64,000 nt of DNA from Modestobacter sp. DSM 44400 (lineage in GTDB: Bacteria; Actinomycetota; Actinomycetes; Mycobacteriales; Geodermatophilaceae). Location: the NCBI RefSeq assembly GCF_900107175.1, contig NZ_FNOZ01000003.1, forward strand, positions 124,001 through 188,000. The letters run 5' to 3'. Below are positions 39,406 to 49,133 of the stretch, in pieces. The number at the start of each line of letters is the position of its first letter. Positions within the stretch are counted from its first letter, which is position 1. Position numbers and translations under genes: made by a program. The notes under the pieces are model-generated. The model had not been told where the DNA came from. It saw only the letters and a program-made list of their open reading frames with translations, and ran no database searches.

Positions 39406-39933
39406 CTACAGGTCCCGTGCCCAGTTCTGCCCGACGAGGTCGTGTCCGAAGCTGGCGTGGCGCTCCTCGTCGACGAGCTCGAACCCGGCCGCCACGTAGA
39501 TCCGGCGGGCCGAGGCCAGCGCGTCATTGGTCCACAGGGTCATGCGCCGGTAGCCGGCCGCCCGGGCGAAGTCCAGGCACGTGCCGACGAGGAGGCCCCC
39601 GGCACCGAGGCCGCGCGCAGCGGGATGGATAAGGAGAATCCGCAGCTGGGCGGTCGCCTCGTCCGCCGTCACGCAGAAGACGCACCCGGCGCGCTCGCCG
39701 TCGACCTCCGCGATCCAGGCGGCCTCCCTCGCCGGGTCGTCATCGCCGGCGTAGTCGGCCACGATGCGGGCCACCAGGGCTTCGAAGCTGGTGTCCCAGC
39801 CGAACTGCTCGGCGTAGACCTCGCCGTGCGCCATCACCACCCAGCCGAGGTCGCCCGGCCGTCCGAGCCGGCGGATCACGACCTGCGGAGGACCGCCCGC
39901 GGGTCGAAGACCCTGACCTCCCGACTGCACCAT
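39406..39933 (-). CDS. GNAT-family N-acetyltransferase
   Basis: A 175-residue acetyltransferase of the MarR-associated GNAT type (PGDLGWVVMAHGEVYAEQFGWDTSFEALVARIV). It has the acetyl-CoA loop HPAARGLGAGGLLVGTCLDFAR and the end LTLWTNDALASARRIYVAAGFELVDEE in family-typical form. The substrate is unknown. It is divergent from a TetR-type gene across a 64-bp gap with an operator-like repeat, so it is a likely target of that regulator. Confidence 0.88.
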   Translation of the reverse strand: MVQSGGQGLRPAGGPPQVVIRRLGRPGDLGWVVMAHGEVYAEQFGWDTSFEALVARIVADYAGDDDPAREAAWIAEVDGERAGCVFCVTADEATAQLRILLIHPAARGLGAGGLLVGTCLDFARAAGYRRMTLWTNDALASARRIYVAAGFELVDEERHASFGHDLVGQNWARDL

Positions 39934-39965
39934 GTCTGTTCCTCGCTCAATGCGCGCCCAACTGA

Positions 39966-39984
39966 CACAACTGTTTCAGTCGTG
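39966..39984 (+). promoter_or_regulatory. operator-like inverted repeat
   Basis: CACAACTG-TTT-CAGTCGTG is an inverted repeat matching at 7 of 8 positions per arm. It lies between the divergent GNAT gene and the TetR-family gene, where a TetR dimer could block both promoters. Confidence 0.55.
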
Positions 39985-39997
39985 CCAGCATGGCGGC

Positions 39998-40648
39998 ATG
40001 CGGGACCGGGAGGCAACCCCATCGGCACGACAGACGGAGTTGCTCGAAGCTGCCTACGGCTATGTCCTGCAGCATGGGCTGGGCGCTCTGTCGCTGCGGC
40101 CGCTCGCAGCCGCGATCGGATCGAGCCCTCGAGTTCTGCTCTACCTGTTCGGGAGCAAGGAGGGCCTGGTCCGGGCGCTGCTGGTACGTGCCCGCACCGA
40201 CGAACTGGACCTGCTCGCCCGGCTGCGTACGGGAGACCGACGGGACGACGGGAACGGAGCCGGGCTGGCCGAGGTCGCCGAACAGGTGTGGTCCTGGCTG
40301 GCGGCACCGGGACACCGGGACCTGCTGACCCTGTGGGTCGAGGGGTACGCGCGCTCCCTGGTCGATCCGGAGGGGCCGTGGGCCGGCTTCGCCCTCGCCA
40401 CCGTCGAGGACTGGCTCGCCGTGCTGGCCGGCGCGCAAGATCCCAGCCAGCGGCACACCGCGACCGGACGAGCGGAACGGACGCTCGCCCTGGCCGTGCT
40501 GCGCGGCGGACTGCTCGACCTGCTCGCCACCGGCGAGCTCGAACGGACGACCGCCGCGGTGCACCGGCACCTGACGGTGCTGGCCGGAGCCGACCGGCAG
40601 GGTCAGACGCCGGAGCGGACCCCGAGGTCGACCAGCAACGGATGGTGA
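39998..40648 (+). CDS. TetR-family transcriptional regulator
   Basis: A 216-residue regulator. The N-terminal HTH (about 10-55) reads RQTELLEAAYGYVLQHGLGALSLRPLAAAIGSSPRVLLYLFGSKEGLV, shown here in family order; the C-terminal ligand domain is divergent. The ATG at 39998 is chosen because the upstream in-frame stretch crosses the operator-like repeat. Its 3' end overlaps the convergent nuclease-fold gene by 46 bp. It probably controls itself and the GNAT gene (inference). Confidence 0.85.
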   Translation: MRDREATPSARQTELLEAAYGYVLQHGLGALSLRPLAAAIGSSPRVLLYLFGSKEGLVRALLVRARTDELDLLARLRTGDRRDDGNGAGLAEVAEQVWSWLAAPGHRDLLTLWVEGYARSLVDPEGPWAGFALATVEDWLAVLAGAQDPSQRHTATGRAERTLALAVLRGGLLDLLATGELERTTAAVHRHLTVLAGADRQGQTPERTPRSTSNGW

Positions 40649-41346
40649 TCGGAGCACGCCGAGCCGTCGAGCACCTGGGCCGCGGGAACGGTCACGCCCG
40701 CCGACACCCAGACCTGGTCGATCCGGACGTGCGGACGGCGGGCGGGGTGCGTGCGGCCCTCGTCGCGGTGCAGCGACCACCGGCCGCCCTGGTCGGCCCG
40801 CACCGAAGCCAGGGGCCAGGCGTCGGCGAACCGCTGGCGCAGTGCGTCGAGCTCCGGGGCACCGGCGTCGGCGTTGAGGTCACCGGCCACCACGCCGGCC
40901 TCGCCGGGTCCGGTGTGCAACTCCACGACCGCCGCGGCCTGGGCGGCCCGGTCGGCCGCCGACCGGGAGCTCAGGTGGGTGGTGGTCACCCACAGCGCGC
41001 AGCCGTTCAGCCGCACCCGGACGCGCAGGGCGCTGCGCGGCTCCCCGCCGCCGGGCAACAGGTGCACGGCGCGGTCCAGGACGGGCAGTCGGGACAGCAG
41101 CGCGTTGCCGTACTGCCGGCGCTCGGGCGTGCCCGGCCGGTCGATCGCCGGGCCCCAGGCCAGCCCCATGTCCAGCGCCCGAGCCAACAGCAGCGCCTGG
41201 TCGACCCCCTCGCTGCGCGGCCCGAAGTGCCGGTCGACCTCCTGAAGGCAGATCACGTCGGCGTCGGTCGAGGCCAGCAGCTGGGCCACCCGGGCCAGGT
41301 CGTGCCGGCCGTCGTCGCCCACGCCGTGGTGAACGTTGAACGTCAC
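40603..41346 (-). CDS. endonuclease/exonuclease/phosphatase family protein
   Basis: A 247-residue EEP-fold hydrolase. Motifs: VTFNVHHGVGDDG (Asn ligand), VICLQEVDRHF (catalytic Glu), THLSSRSA, VVAGDLNADAGAPEL (D-L-N) and CSDHHPLLVDL (terminal S-D-H). Members cleave DNA, phosphodiesters, phosphoinositides or sphingomyelin. The GTG at 41344-41346 begins the fold exactly; a longer frame upstream has no supported start. It lies 38 bp after the PhoD-like phosphatase gene on the same strand. Confidence 0.85.
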   Translation of the reverse strand: MTFNVHHGVGDDGRHDLARVAQLLASTDADVICLQEVDRHFGPRSEGVDQALLLARALDMGLAWGPAIDRPGTPERRQYGNALLSRLPVLDRAVHLLPGGGEPRSALRVRVRLNGCALWVTTTHLSSRSAADRAAQAAAVVELHTGPGEAGVVAGDLNADAGAPELDALRQRFADAWPLASVRADQGGRWSLHRDEGRTHPARRPHVRIDQVWVSAGVTVPAAQVLDGSACSDHHPLLVDLGVRSGV

Positions 41347-41384
41347 CAGGCGAACCGGGACGGCGGCCGGGCCTGGCGGGCGGG

Positions 41385-43046
41385 TTACGACAGCTCGGCG
41401 TCCAGCACCTGGTCGAAGTGCGGGCGCCCGTCGTCGTCCCGGCTGGTGGCGAACAGCCGGAACCGGGCATTGCGGCCCTCGAGCACCAGCTCGCCCAGTT
41501 CGTTGCCGAAGAACGGACCCGCCTCCTTCTCCCACCGCAGCTGGGACGTGCCCACCCGGGCGAGCCCGCCGATGCCCCGGGTGATCGCCCGGGCCCATCG
41601 GCTCCAGCCGACCTTGAAGCCGATCTCGATGGCGTGCGGAGCCTGGTTGTGCAGCGGGGAGACGGTGAGTTGGTGCACCCTGCTACGCAGCCCACCGGGC
41701 CGCACCAGCTCGGCGGCGTAGGCGTGGTGGACGTCGCCGGAGAGCACCAGGGCGGTGGCCGGTGCCGCGCCGAAGTCGCCGCGGGCGGCGGCGACCAGGG
41801 TGCGGCCCAGCCGCTCGAAGGACTGCCCGAAGGCGGCCCAGTGCTCGAGGTCGGCGGCCTGGCGCAGCTTCTCGGCCAGCTTCCCCAGCGGCCGGCCGGC
41901 GTGCCGGGCGGCGAGCGTCTCGTTCCAGCGCTCGATGTGGTGGACGGCGTGTGGCAGCAGCCAGGGCAGCGAGGTGCCGATGAGCAGGTGATCCACGCCG
42001 TCCTCGACCGAGCGCTGGACCGCGGCGTCGATCCAGGCGAACTCGTCGTCGTCGAGCATCTTTCGGTCGTTCTCGGTCAGCACCCGGCCGGCCCGGCTGT
42101 CGACCATGATCAACCGGGCGGAGCCCCAGTGCCGCACGTAGCTCCAGCGCACCGACTCCGGCTCCTCGTCGGCGGCCCGGGCCATCTCGTCCAGCATCGG
42201 GCCGGCGTCGTCGGACCCGTCGTCCCGGGTGCTGATCGCCTGCCAGGTCACATTCTGCGACAACTCGTGCGGGGACAGGTTGCCCAGGTGCTGGTAGACC
42301 CAGTAGCTGGTCAGGCCGCCGCAGATGCGCTTCTTCCACCAGTCGGTCGGCGTCACCTGCGCGCGCCAGGTCGCCGAGGTGTTCCAGTCGTCGATCATCT
42401 CGTGGTCGTCGAAGACCATCGAGGACGGGATGGTCGACATCAGCCAGCGCACCTGCGGGTCGCCCCAGGACTCCGCGTAGAGCCGGGTGTACTCCTCGAA
42501 GTCCGAGGCCTGGGCGTCGGTGCCCGGCTCCAGGTCGCGGCGCAGCGCCAGCCAGTTCTCCGTCCCCGGCGCCACCTCGTCGGCGTAGACCTGGTCGCCC
42601 AGCAGGACCAGGGCGTCGGGCCACTCGCCCTCGGGGGTGTCGGAGATCTGCCGGGCGTAGCTGTCCAGCGCGTCCGGCGGGATGCCGTCGCGCACGTCGA
42701 CCGTGGTGGGCGTGGCGTAGCGGCACGAGCCGAAGGCGATCCGGAAGGGCCCCGGGCGACCGACGGTGCGGATGCGGCTGGGCGGGAGGGCCGAGTGCGG
42801 CTGCGGCCAGACCGGTTGCCCGTCCAGGTGCACCTCGTAGGGCGTGGTGCTGCCGGGCTCCAGGTCCTCGACGACGACCAGGGCGTAGTGGTGGCCGTGC
42901 ACGCAGAACGTGCGGGCACTGCGGCCGAGCACGGTGACCTCGCACGGCCGGTCGGTTTCCACCCAGATGGTGGCCGAGACGGGGTCGACGTGGCGCAGCG
43001 CGGGGCCGAGGAGCAGAAGGGGCCGGGTGCCGGGGGTCTCGGGCAT
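41385..43046 (-). CDS. PhoD-like alkaline phosphatase, apparently cytoplasmic
   Basis: A 553-residue protein with an N-terminal beta domain (about 1-95) and a PhoD-type metallophosphatase domain: FGSCRYA, LVLLGDQVYADE, VFDDHEMIDDWN, LIGTSLPWLLPH and VLSGDVHHAYAAEL. Classical PhoD is Tat-exported, but no signal peptide or twin Arg is present here. Related cytoplasmic proteins are widespread in actinobacteria; substrates are probably phosphodiesters. It is divergent from ftsY and upstream of the EEP-fold gene. Confidence 0.87.
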   Translation of the reverse strand: MPETPGTRPLLLLGPALRHVDPVSATIWVETDRPCEVTVLGRSARTFCVHGHHYALVVVEDLEPGSTTPYEVHLDGQPVWPQPHSALPPSRIRTVGRPGPFRIAFGSCRYATPTTVDVRDGIPPDALDSYARQISDTPEGEWPDALVLLGDQVYADEVAPGTENWLALRRDLEPGTDAQASDFEEYTRLYAESWGDPQVRWLMSTIPSSMVFDDHEMIDDWNTSATWRAQVTPTDWWKKRICGGLTSYWVYQHLGNLSPHELSQNVTWQAISTRDDGSDDAGPMLDEMARAADEEPESVRWSYVRHWGSARLIMVDSRAGRVLTENDRKMLDDDEFAWIDAAVQRSVEDGVDHLLIGTSLPWLLPHAVHHIERWNETLAARHAGRPLGKLAEKLRQAADLEHWAAFGQSFERLGRTLVAAARGDFGAAPATALVLSGDVHHAYAAELVRPGGLRSRVHQLTVSPLHNQAPHAIEIGFKVGWSRWARAITRGIGGLARVGTSQLRWEKEAGPFFGNELGELVLEGRNARFRLFATSRDDDGRPHFDQVLDAELS

Positions 43047-43129
43047 GTCCGACAGCCTGCCCGATCCACGGGGCCACCGGGTGCGACGGTGCCCGGCCGG
43101 GGACGTGCAGGGGCTGGGAGACTGGCGGC

Positions 43130-44338
43130 ATGGAGTTCGTGCTGATCGCGATCGCGATCCTCGTGGTGGCCCTGCTCGTCGGGGTCAGCCTGCTAGTCGG
43201 CCGGGGACGCCGGACCACCCGGCTGGACGCCGACGACGCGGCGGGCACGACGCTGACCCGGCCGCGGCCACCGCAGCCGACAACGGACAGCGCACCGCCG
43301 CCCGCCCTCGGAGGAGCGACGGCCGCGGACCTCTACACCGGGCCACCCGCCCCGCCCGAGGCACCGGTGGAGCTGCCGCCGGCCGAGCCGGAGCCGGGGC
43401 TGGTCTTCGAGACCCCACTGCCCTCGGCCGGCCGGCTGGTGCGGCTGCGCTCCCGGCTGGCCCGGTCCCAGTCCTCGCTCGGTCGCGGCCTGCTCACGGT
43501 GCTGGCCCGGGAGAAGCTCACCGAGGACGACTGGGAAGAGGTCGAGGAGACGCTGCTGGCCGCCGACGTCGGCATCTCCGCGACCACCCAGATCGTGCAG
43601 CGGCTGCGCACCCAGACCCTGGTGCTGGCCACCGCCTCCGGTGCGGACCTCCGGTCACTGGTGGTGCGGGAGCTGACCGCCGTCCTGGGGCCGGACCTGG
43701 ACCGCACGCTGGCCACCGACCGGCACGATGGCCTGCCGGCCGTCATCCTGGTGGTCGGGGTGAACGGCGCCGGCAAGACGACGACGGTGGGCAAGATTGC
43801 CCGGGTGCTCGTCGGCGACGGCAAGAGCGTGCTGCTGGGTGCCGCCGACACCTTCCGCGCGGCGGCGGCCGACCAGCTGGAGACCTGGGGGGAGCGGGTC
43901 GGCGTGCTCACCGTGCGTGGCAGGGAGGGCGGCGACCCGGCATCGGTGGCCTTCGAGGCGGTGCGCACCGGCGCCGAGGCCGAGGTGGACGCCGTCCTGG
44001 TCGACACCGCCGGCCGGCTGCACACCAAGTCGGGGCTGATGGACGAGCTGGGGAAGATCAAGCGAGTGGTGGAGAAGCAGGCACCGGTCAGCGAGGTGTT
44101 GCTGGTGCTGGACGCGACCACCGGCCAGAACGGCATCGTCCAGGCCCGGGTGTTCACCGAGGCCGCGCACGTCACCGGCATCGTGCTGACCAAGCTCGAC
44201 GGCACCGCGAAGGGCGGGATCGTCGTCTCCGTGCAGCGCGAGCTGGGCATCCCGGTGAAGCTCATCGGCCTCGGCGAGGGCCCCGACGACCTCGCGCCGT
44301 TCGAGCCGGAGGCGTTCGCCGAGGCGATCGTCGGCTGA
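43130..44338 (+). CDS. ftsY: signal recognition particle receptor FtsY
   Basis: A 402-residue SRP receptor. An N-terminal membrane helix (about 3-25, FVLIAIAILVVALLVGVSLLV) and an acidic/Pro-rich linker precede the NG GTPase: G1 GVNGAGKTTTVGKIA, DTFRAAAADQLETW, G3 DTAGRLHTKSGLMDEL and G4 TKLDGTAKGG. It docks Ffh-ribosome complexes at the membrane; ffh lies 4.8 kb downstream. Confidence 0.97.
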   Translation: MEFVLIAIAILVVALLVGVSLLVGRGRRTTRLDADDAAGTTLTRPRPPQPTTDSAPPPALGGATAADLYTGPPAPPEAPVELPPAEPEPGLVFETPLPSAGRLVRLRSRLARSQSSLGRGLLTVLAREKLTEDDWEEVEETLLAADVGISATTQIVQRLRTQTLVLATASGADLRSLVVRELTAVLGPDLDRTLATDRHDGLPAVILVVGVNGAGKTTTVGKIARVLVGDGKSVLLGAADTFRAAAADQLETWGERVGVLTVRGREGGDPASVAFEAVRTGAEAEVDAVLVDTAGRLHTKSGLMDELGKIKRVVEKQAPVSEVLLVLDATTGQNGIVQARVFTEAAHVTGIVLTKLDGTAKGGIVVSVQRELGIPVKLIGLGEGPDDLAPFEPEAFAEAIVG

Positions 44339-44403
44339 TCCGCTGAGGGGTCACTGAGGCCCCTGAGGGCCGCGCAACAGGACTGGAACACGGGGGCCGA
44401 CAC

Positions 44404-44430
44404 GCAGTGGTGAGTTCACCACTGCGAAAC
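44404..44430 (+). promoter_or_regulatory. palindrome with GlnR-like half sites upstream of amt
   Basis: GCAGTGGTGA-GT-TCACCACTGC (44404-44425) is a perfect 10-bp inverted repeat with a 2-nt centre, followed at once by GAAAC (44426-44430). Read otherwise, TTCAC-N6-GAAAC resembles the GlnR a/b-site consensus (GTnAC-N6-GAAAC) expected before amt-glnB-glnD. A second GAAAC lies at 44449-44453. The identity of the regulator is inference. Confidence 0.5.
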
Positions 44431-44523
44431 ACGTCCGCGCCGCCTGCGGAAACACGGTGTCGGCACGGTTGTCCCCGCGTCGCCGTCCCCGGCAGCGCCT
44501 TCCCGACTCCTCAGGAGGTTGCC

Positions 44524-46226
<1,703 letters not shown>

Positions 46227-46236
46227 CCTCCGGGGA

Positions 46237-48620
46237 ATGGCAACCGTGCTCGACACCGACGTACTGCCAGGCCTGAGCCGCACTGAACGGGGGGCGGTGC
46301 TCGAGAGCTGGCTGACCGGTCTGCTGACCGAGGCGGTGGCCGGCACGCCGCGGCCCGCGCCGCGCCGTGGTGCGGCCTCCGTCCCGGACGACACGGGGGT
46401 GGCGCTGGTGGCCGTGGGCAGCCTCGGACGCCGGGAGCTACCGCCGCACGGGGACCTGGACCTGGTCCTGGTGCACGATGGCCGCGCCGGGATCGGGGCG
46501 ATCGCCGACGCACTCTGGTACCCGATCTGGGACGCCGGCCTGCGGCTGGACCACTCGGTGCGCACCGTCGGGGAAGCGGTGTCGGTCGCCGCGGGAGACG
46601 TCAAGGCCGGCCTCGGTCTGCTCGACGTCCGGCTGGTCGCCGGCGACGCCGCACTCGCCGCGACCCTGCGCAGCGCCACGCTGTCCTCCTGGCGCCAGCA
46701 CGCGAACGAGCTGCTGCCGCAGCTGCGCGACCTGCGGCGCACCCGGGGCCGGCAGGTCGGCGAGCTGGGCTTCCTGTTGGAGCCTGACCTCAAGGAGGCC
46801 TACGGCGGGCTGCGGGAGGGGCAGGTGCTGCGGGCGCTGGCCGCGGCCCAGTTGGCCGACGAGCCGCCGGCCGATGCGGGGGAGGCCTACGCCTTCCTGC
46901 TCGACGTCCGGGACGCCCTGCGCCGGTCCAACGGCCGGGCCGGCGACGCCCTCGTCCGGCAGGCGCAGCGCCCGGTCGCCGAGGCGCTCGGGATGGCCGA
47001 CGACGACGTCCTGCTGCGCCAGGTCAGCCTGGCCGGACGGCGGCTCGCCTTCGTCGCCGACGAGACCTGGCGCCGGGTGGATGCCGCGATGGTGCGCCGT
47101 CCCCGCTCGCGCTACCGCCGGGTCCGCCGCGAGCCGCTCGCCGAGGGGCTGGTGCGGCAGGGCGACGAGGTCGTGCTCGCCCGCGACGCGCGTCCGGCCG
47201 TCGATCCGGGCTGGTGCTGCGCGGCGCCGCCGCGGCCGCCCGGGCCGACCTGCTGCTGTCGCCCTACACGCTCAAGGTGCTGGCCGCGCACGCTCCGCCG
47301 CTGCCCGAGCCGTGGCCGCCGGAGGTCCGCTGGTCCTTCCTGCGGCTGCTGGCCAGCGGGCGCAGTGCGGTGCCGGTTCTGGAGCAGCTGGACCAGGAGG
47401 GGCTGCTGTCCCGGATGCTCCCCGAGTGGGACCGGGTGCGCTCGCTGCCCCAGCGCCATCCGTGGCACCGGTTCACCGTCGACCGGCACCTGGTCGAGGC
47501 CGCGGCTGCGGCGGCGGAGCTGACCCGCGACGTCGACCGGCCCGACCTGCTGCTGGTCGGGGCCCTGCTGCACGACATCGGCAAGGGGTGGTCCGGCGAC
47601 CACAGCGTCGTCGGGGAGGTCATCGCCGCGGAGATGGCCGCCCGGATGGGCTTCTCCCCGCCCGACGTCGCGGTGCTGGCCGCGCTGGTGCGCCACCACC
47701 TGCTGCTGCCGGCGACCGCCATCCGGCGCGACATCGACGACCCGGCGACCATCGAGCGGGTCGCCGCCACCATCGGCGGGGACCCGGGGCTGCTGCAGCT
47801 GTTGCACGCGCTGGCCCAGGCCGACGGCGCCGCCACCAGCACGTCGGCGTGGTCGCCGTGGAAGGCGCACCTGGTCGCGGCGCTGGTGGCCCGGGTGCAC
47901 GCGCACCTGGTCGCCGCGCCGGCGCCCGGGCCGGTGCTCGAACCGACCGAGCCGCAGGTCACTGCATCCACGCCGGGGGTGCCGGGGAGCGGTGGAACGG
48001 TCACCGTCGGGGTGCAGAACGTTGCCGACGGGCAGCAGGTCACCTTCGGGGCCCCCGACCGGCCCGGCCTGTTCAGCCGCTGCGCGGGGGTGCTGGCGCT
48101 CAACCAGCTCGACGTCCGGGCCGCGAGCATCTCCGTCGCGGACGGGCGGGCCACGTCGATCTTCGCCGTCCGGCCGCGGTTCGGCCGGGCACCGGTGCCC
48201 GAGATCCTCGCCGACGGTCTGCGGGCTGCGCTGGAAGGCACGTTGCCGCTGGCGGAGCGGCTGCGGCAGCGGGAGGTCGACTACCGCCAGGACGGCGCAC
48301 GGTCGGCTGCGCCGCGGGTCTCCTGGCACGATGCGGAGGTGGCCGACGCGGCCAGCACCATCGTCGAGGTGCGCGCCGGCGACCGGGCCGGGCTGCTCTA
48401 CCAGCTCACCACCGCGCTCGCCGACGAGGGACTGGACGTCACCTCGGCCCGGATCGAGACGCTGGGTGCTGACGCGCTGGACTCCTTCTACGTCTGCGAT
48501 CCGGGGGGCACGGGGATGGATGCGGAGCGGCGACGGCGGGTCGAGGTGGCGCTGACCGCCGCCGCCCGCGGGGTCGCACCAGACCTGGCCGCGGAGGGCA
48601 AGGCCGACACGCCGGGCTGA
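46237..48620 (+). pseudogene. glnD: PII nucleotidyltransferase GlnD, frameshifted
   Basis: The locus encodes a GlnD of normal layout: nucleotidyltransferase domain (VAVGSLGRRELPPHGDLDLVLVH), GlnD helical domain, HD domain (LLVGALLHDIGKG) and two C-terminal ACT domains (DRPGLFSRCAGVLA; DRAGLLYQLTTALA). The frame is broken near 47206-47210. Up to DARPAVDP it is read in one frame; GLVLRGAAAAARADLLLSPYTLKVLA continues in the next. One extra G in the GGG run at 47208-47210 would restore a single frame of about 795 residues. This is either a recent mutation or a sequencing error. Start ATG at 46237, 10 bp after glnB. Confidence 0.85.
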
Positions 48621-48712
48621 GGTCTCCGAATCCGTCGTACCCCCGTGCCACCGTGGACGGCAGCCGGTGGGGAGCGCCCCGCCGAGCTGATCGCGGACAA
48701 GGGGGACGTGTC

Positions 48713-48901
48713 GTGGAGCACCCGACGTGGCCCTGCCCCACCTGTGGGCAGGACACCGAGTTCGAGCAGCCGACCTGCATCGACGGGCACACCGAGGACG
48801 GCGGGGAGTGCCCAGAGTGGGCGTGCGTCCACTGCGGCACGGCGATGATCAGCGGCGACATCGCACCGGCCGCGGCCGAGGTCTGGCACCGCGCCGCCTG
48901 A
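48713..48901 (+). CDS. small double CxxC (zinc-ribbon-like) protein
   Basis: A 62-residue protein with CPTCG near the N-terminus and CVHCG in the middle, the spacing of a zinc ribbon. Two further Cys (TCIDGH, GECPEW) and a conserved-looking acidic centre (HTEDGGECPEWAC) lie between. The GTG has a purine-rich GGGGGA region upstream. I recognise no family; nucleic-acid or protein binding is possible. It lies alone between glnD and ffh, and its stop is followed by the 57-nt repeat region. Confidence 0.68.
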   Translation: MEHPTWPCPTCGQDTEFEQPTCIDGHTEDGGECPEWACVHCGTAMISGDIAPAAAEVWHRAA

Positions 48902-48920
48902 AGAAGGACCTCTCTGCCCC

Positions 48921-48977
48921 GGCCCGCTCCTGGGGCCCGGCCCGAGCGTGCGAGGGTCGGGGAGGAGCGGGTCCTTC
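48921..48977 (-). repeat. 57-nt inverted-repeat element, copy 2 (inverted)
   Basis: Read on the minus strand it begins GAAGGACCCGCTCC and ends GGAGCGGGCC, exactly 57 nt like the other two. At two stem positions it has GC where the others have CG, and both partners on the other arm have changed too, so pairing is kept. An outer inverted repeat (48906-48917 with 48996-49006) encloses it, making a larger hairpin upstream of ffh. Confidence 0.75.
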
Positions 48978-49133
48978 CCTTCGCGGCGGGCCCCTGCAGA
49001 GGAGCCATTACGCTGGGGATGGTGGCGTGACGGCCCCGGGGTGGCCCCGGGAGCCCGAGCCGTGCTGCCCGGTTGCCGGCTCCGCCCGGCAGGCCGGCCG
49101 GCGGCTGCACGCCTGACTGTTTGAGGACGTGTT

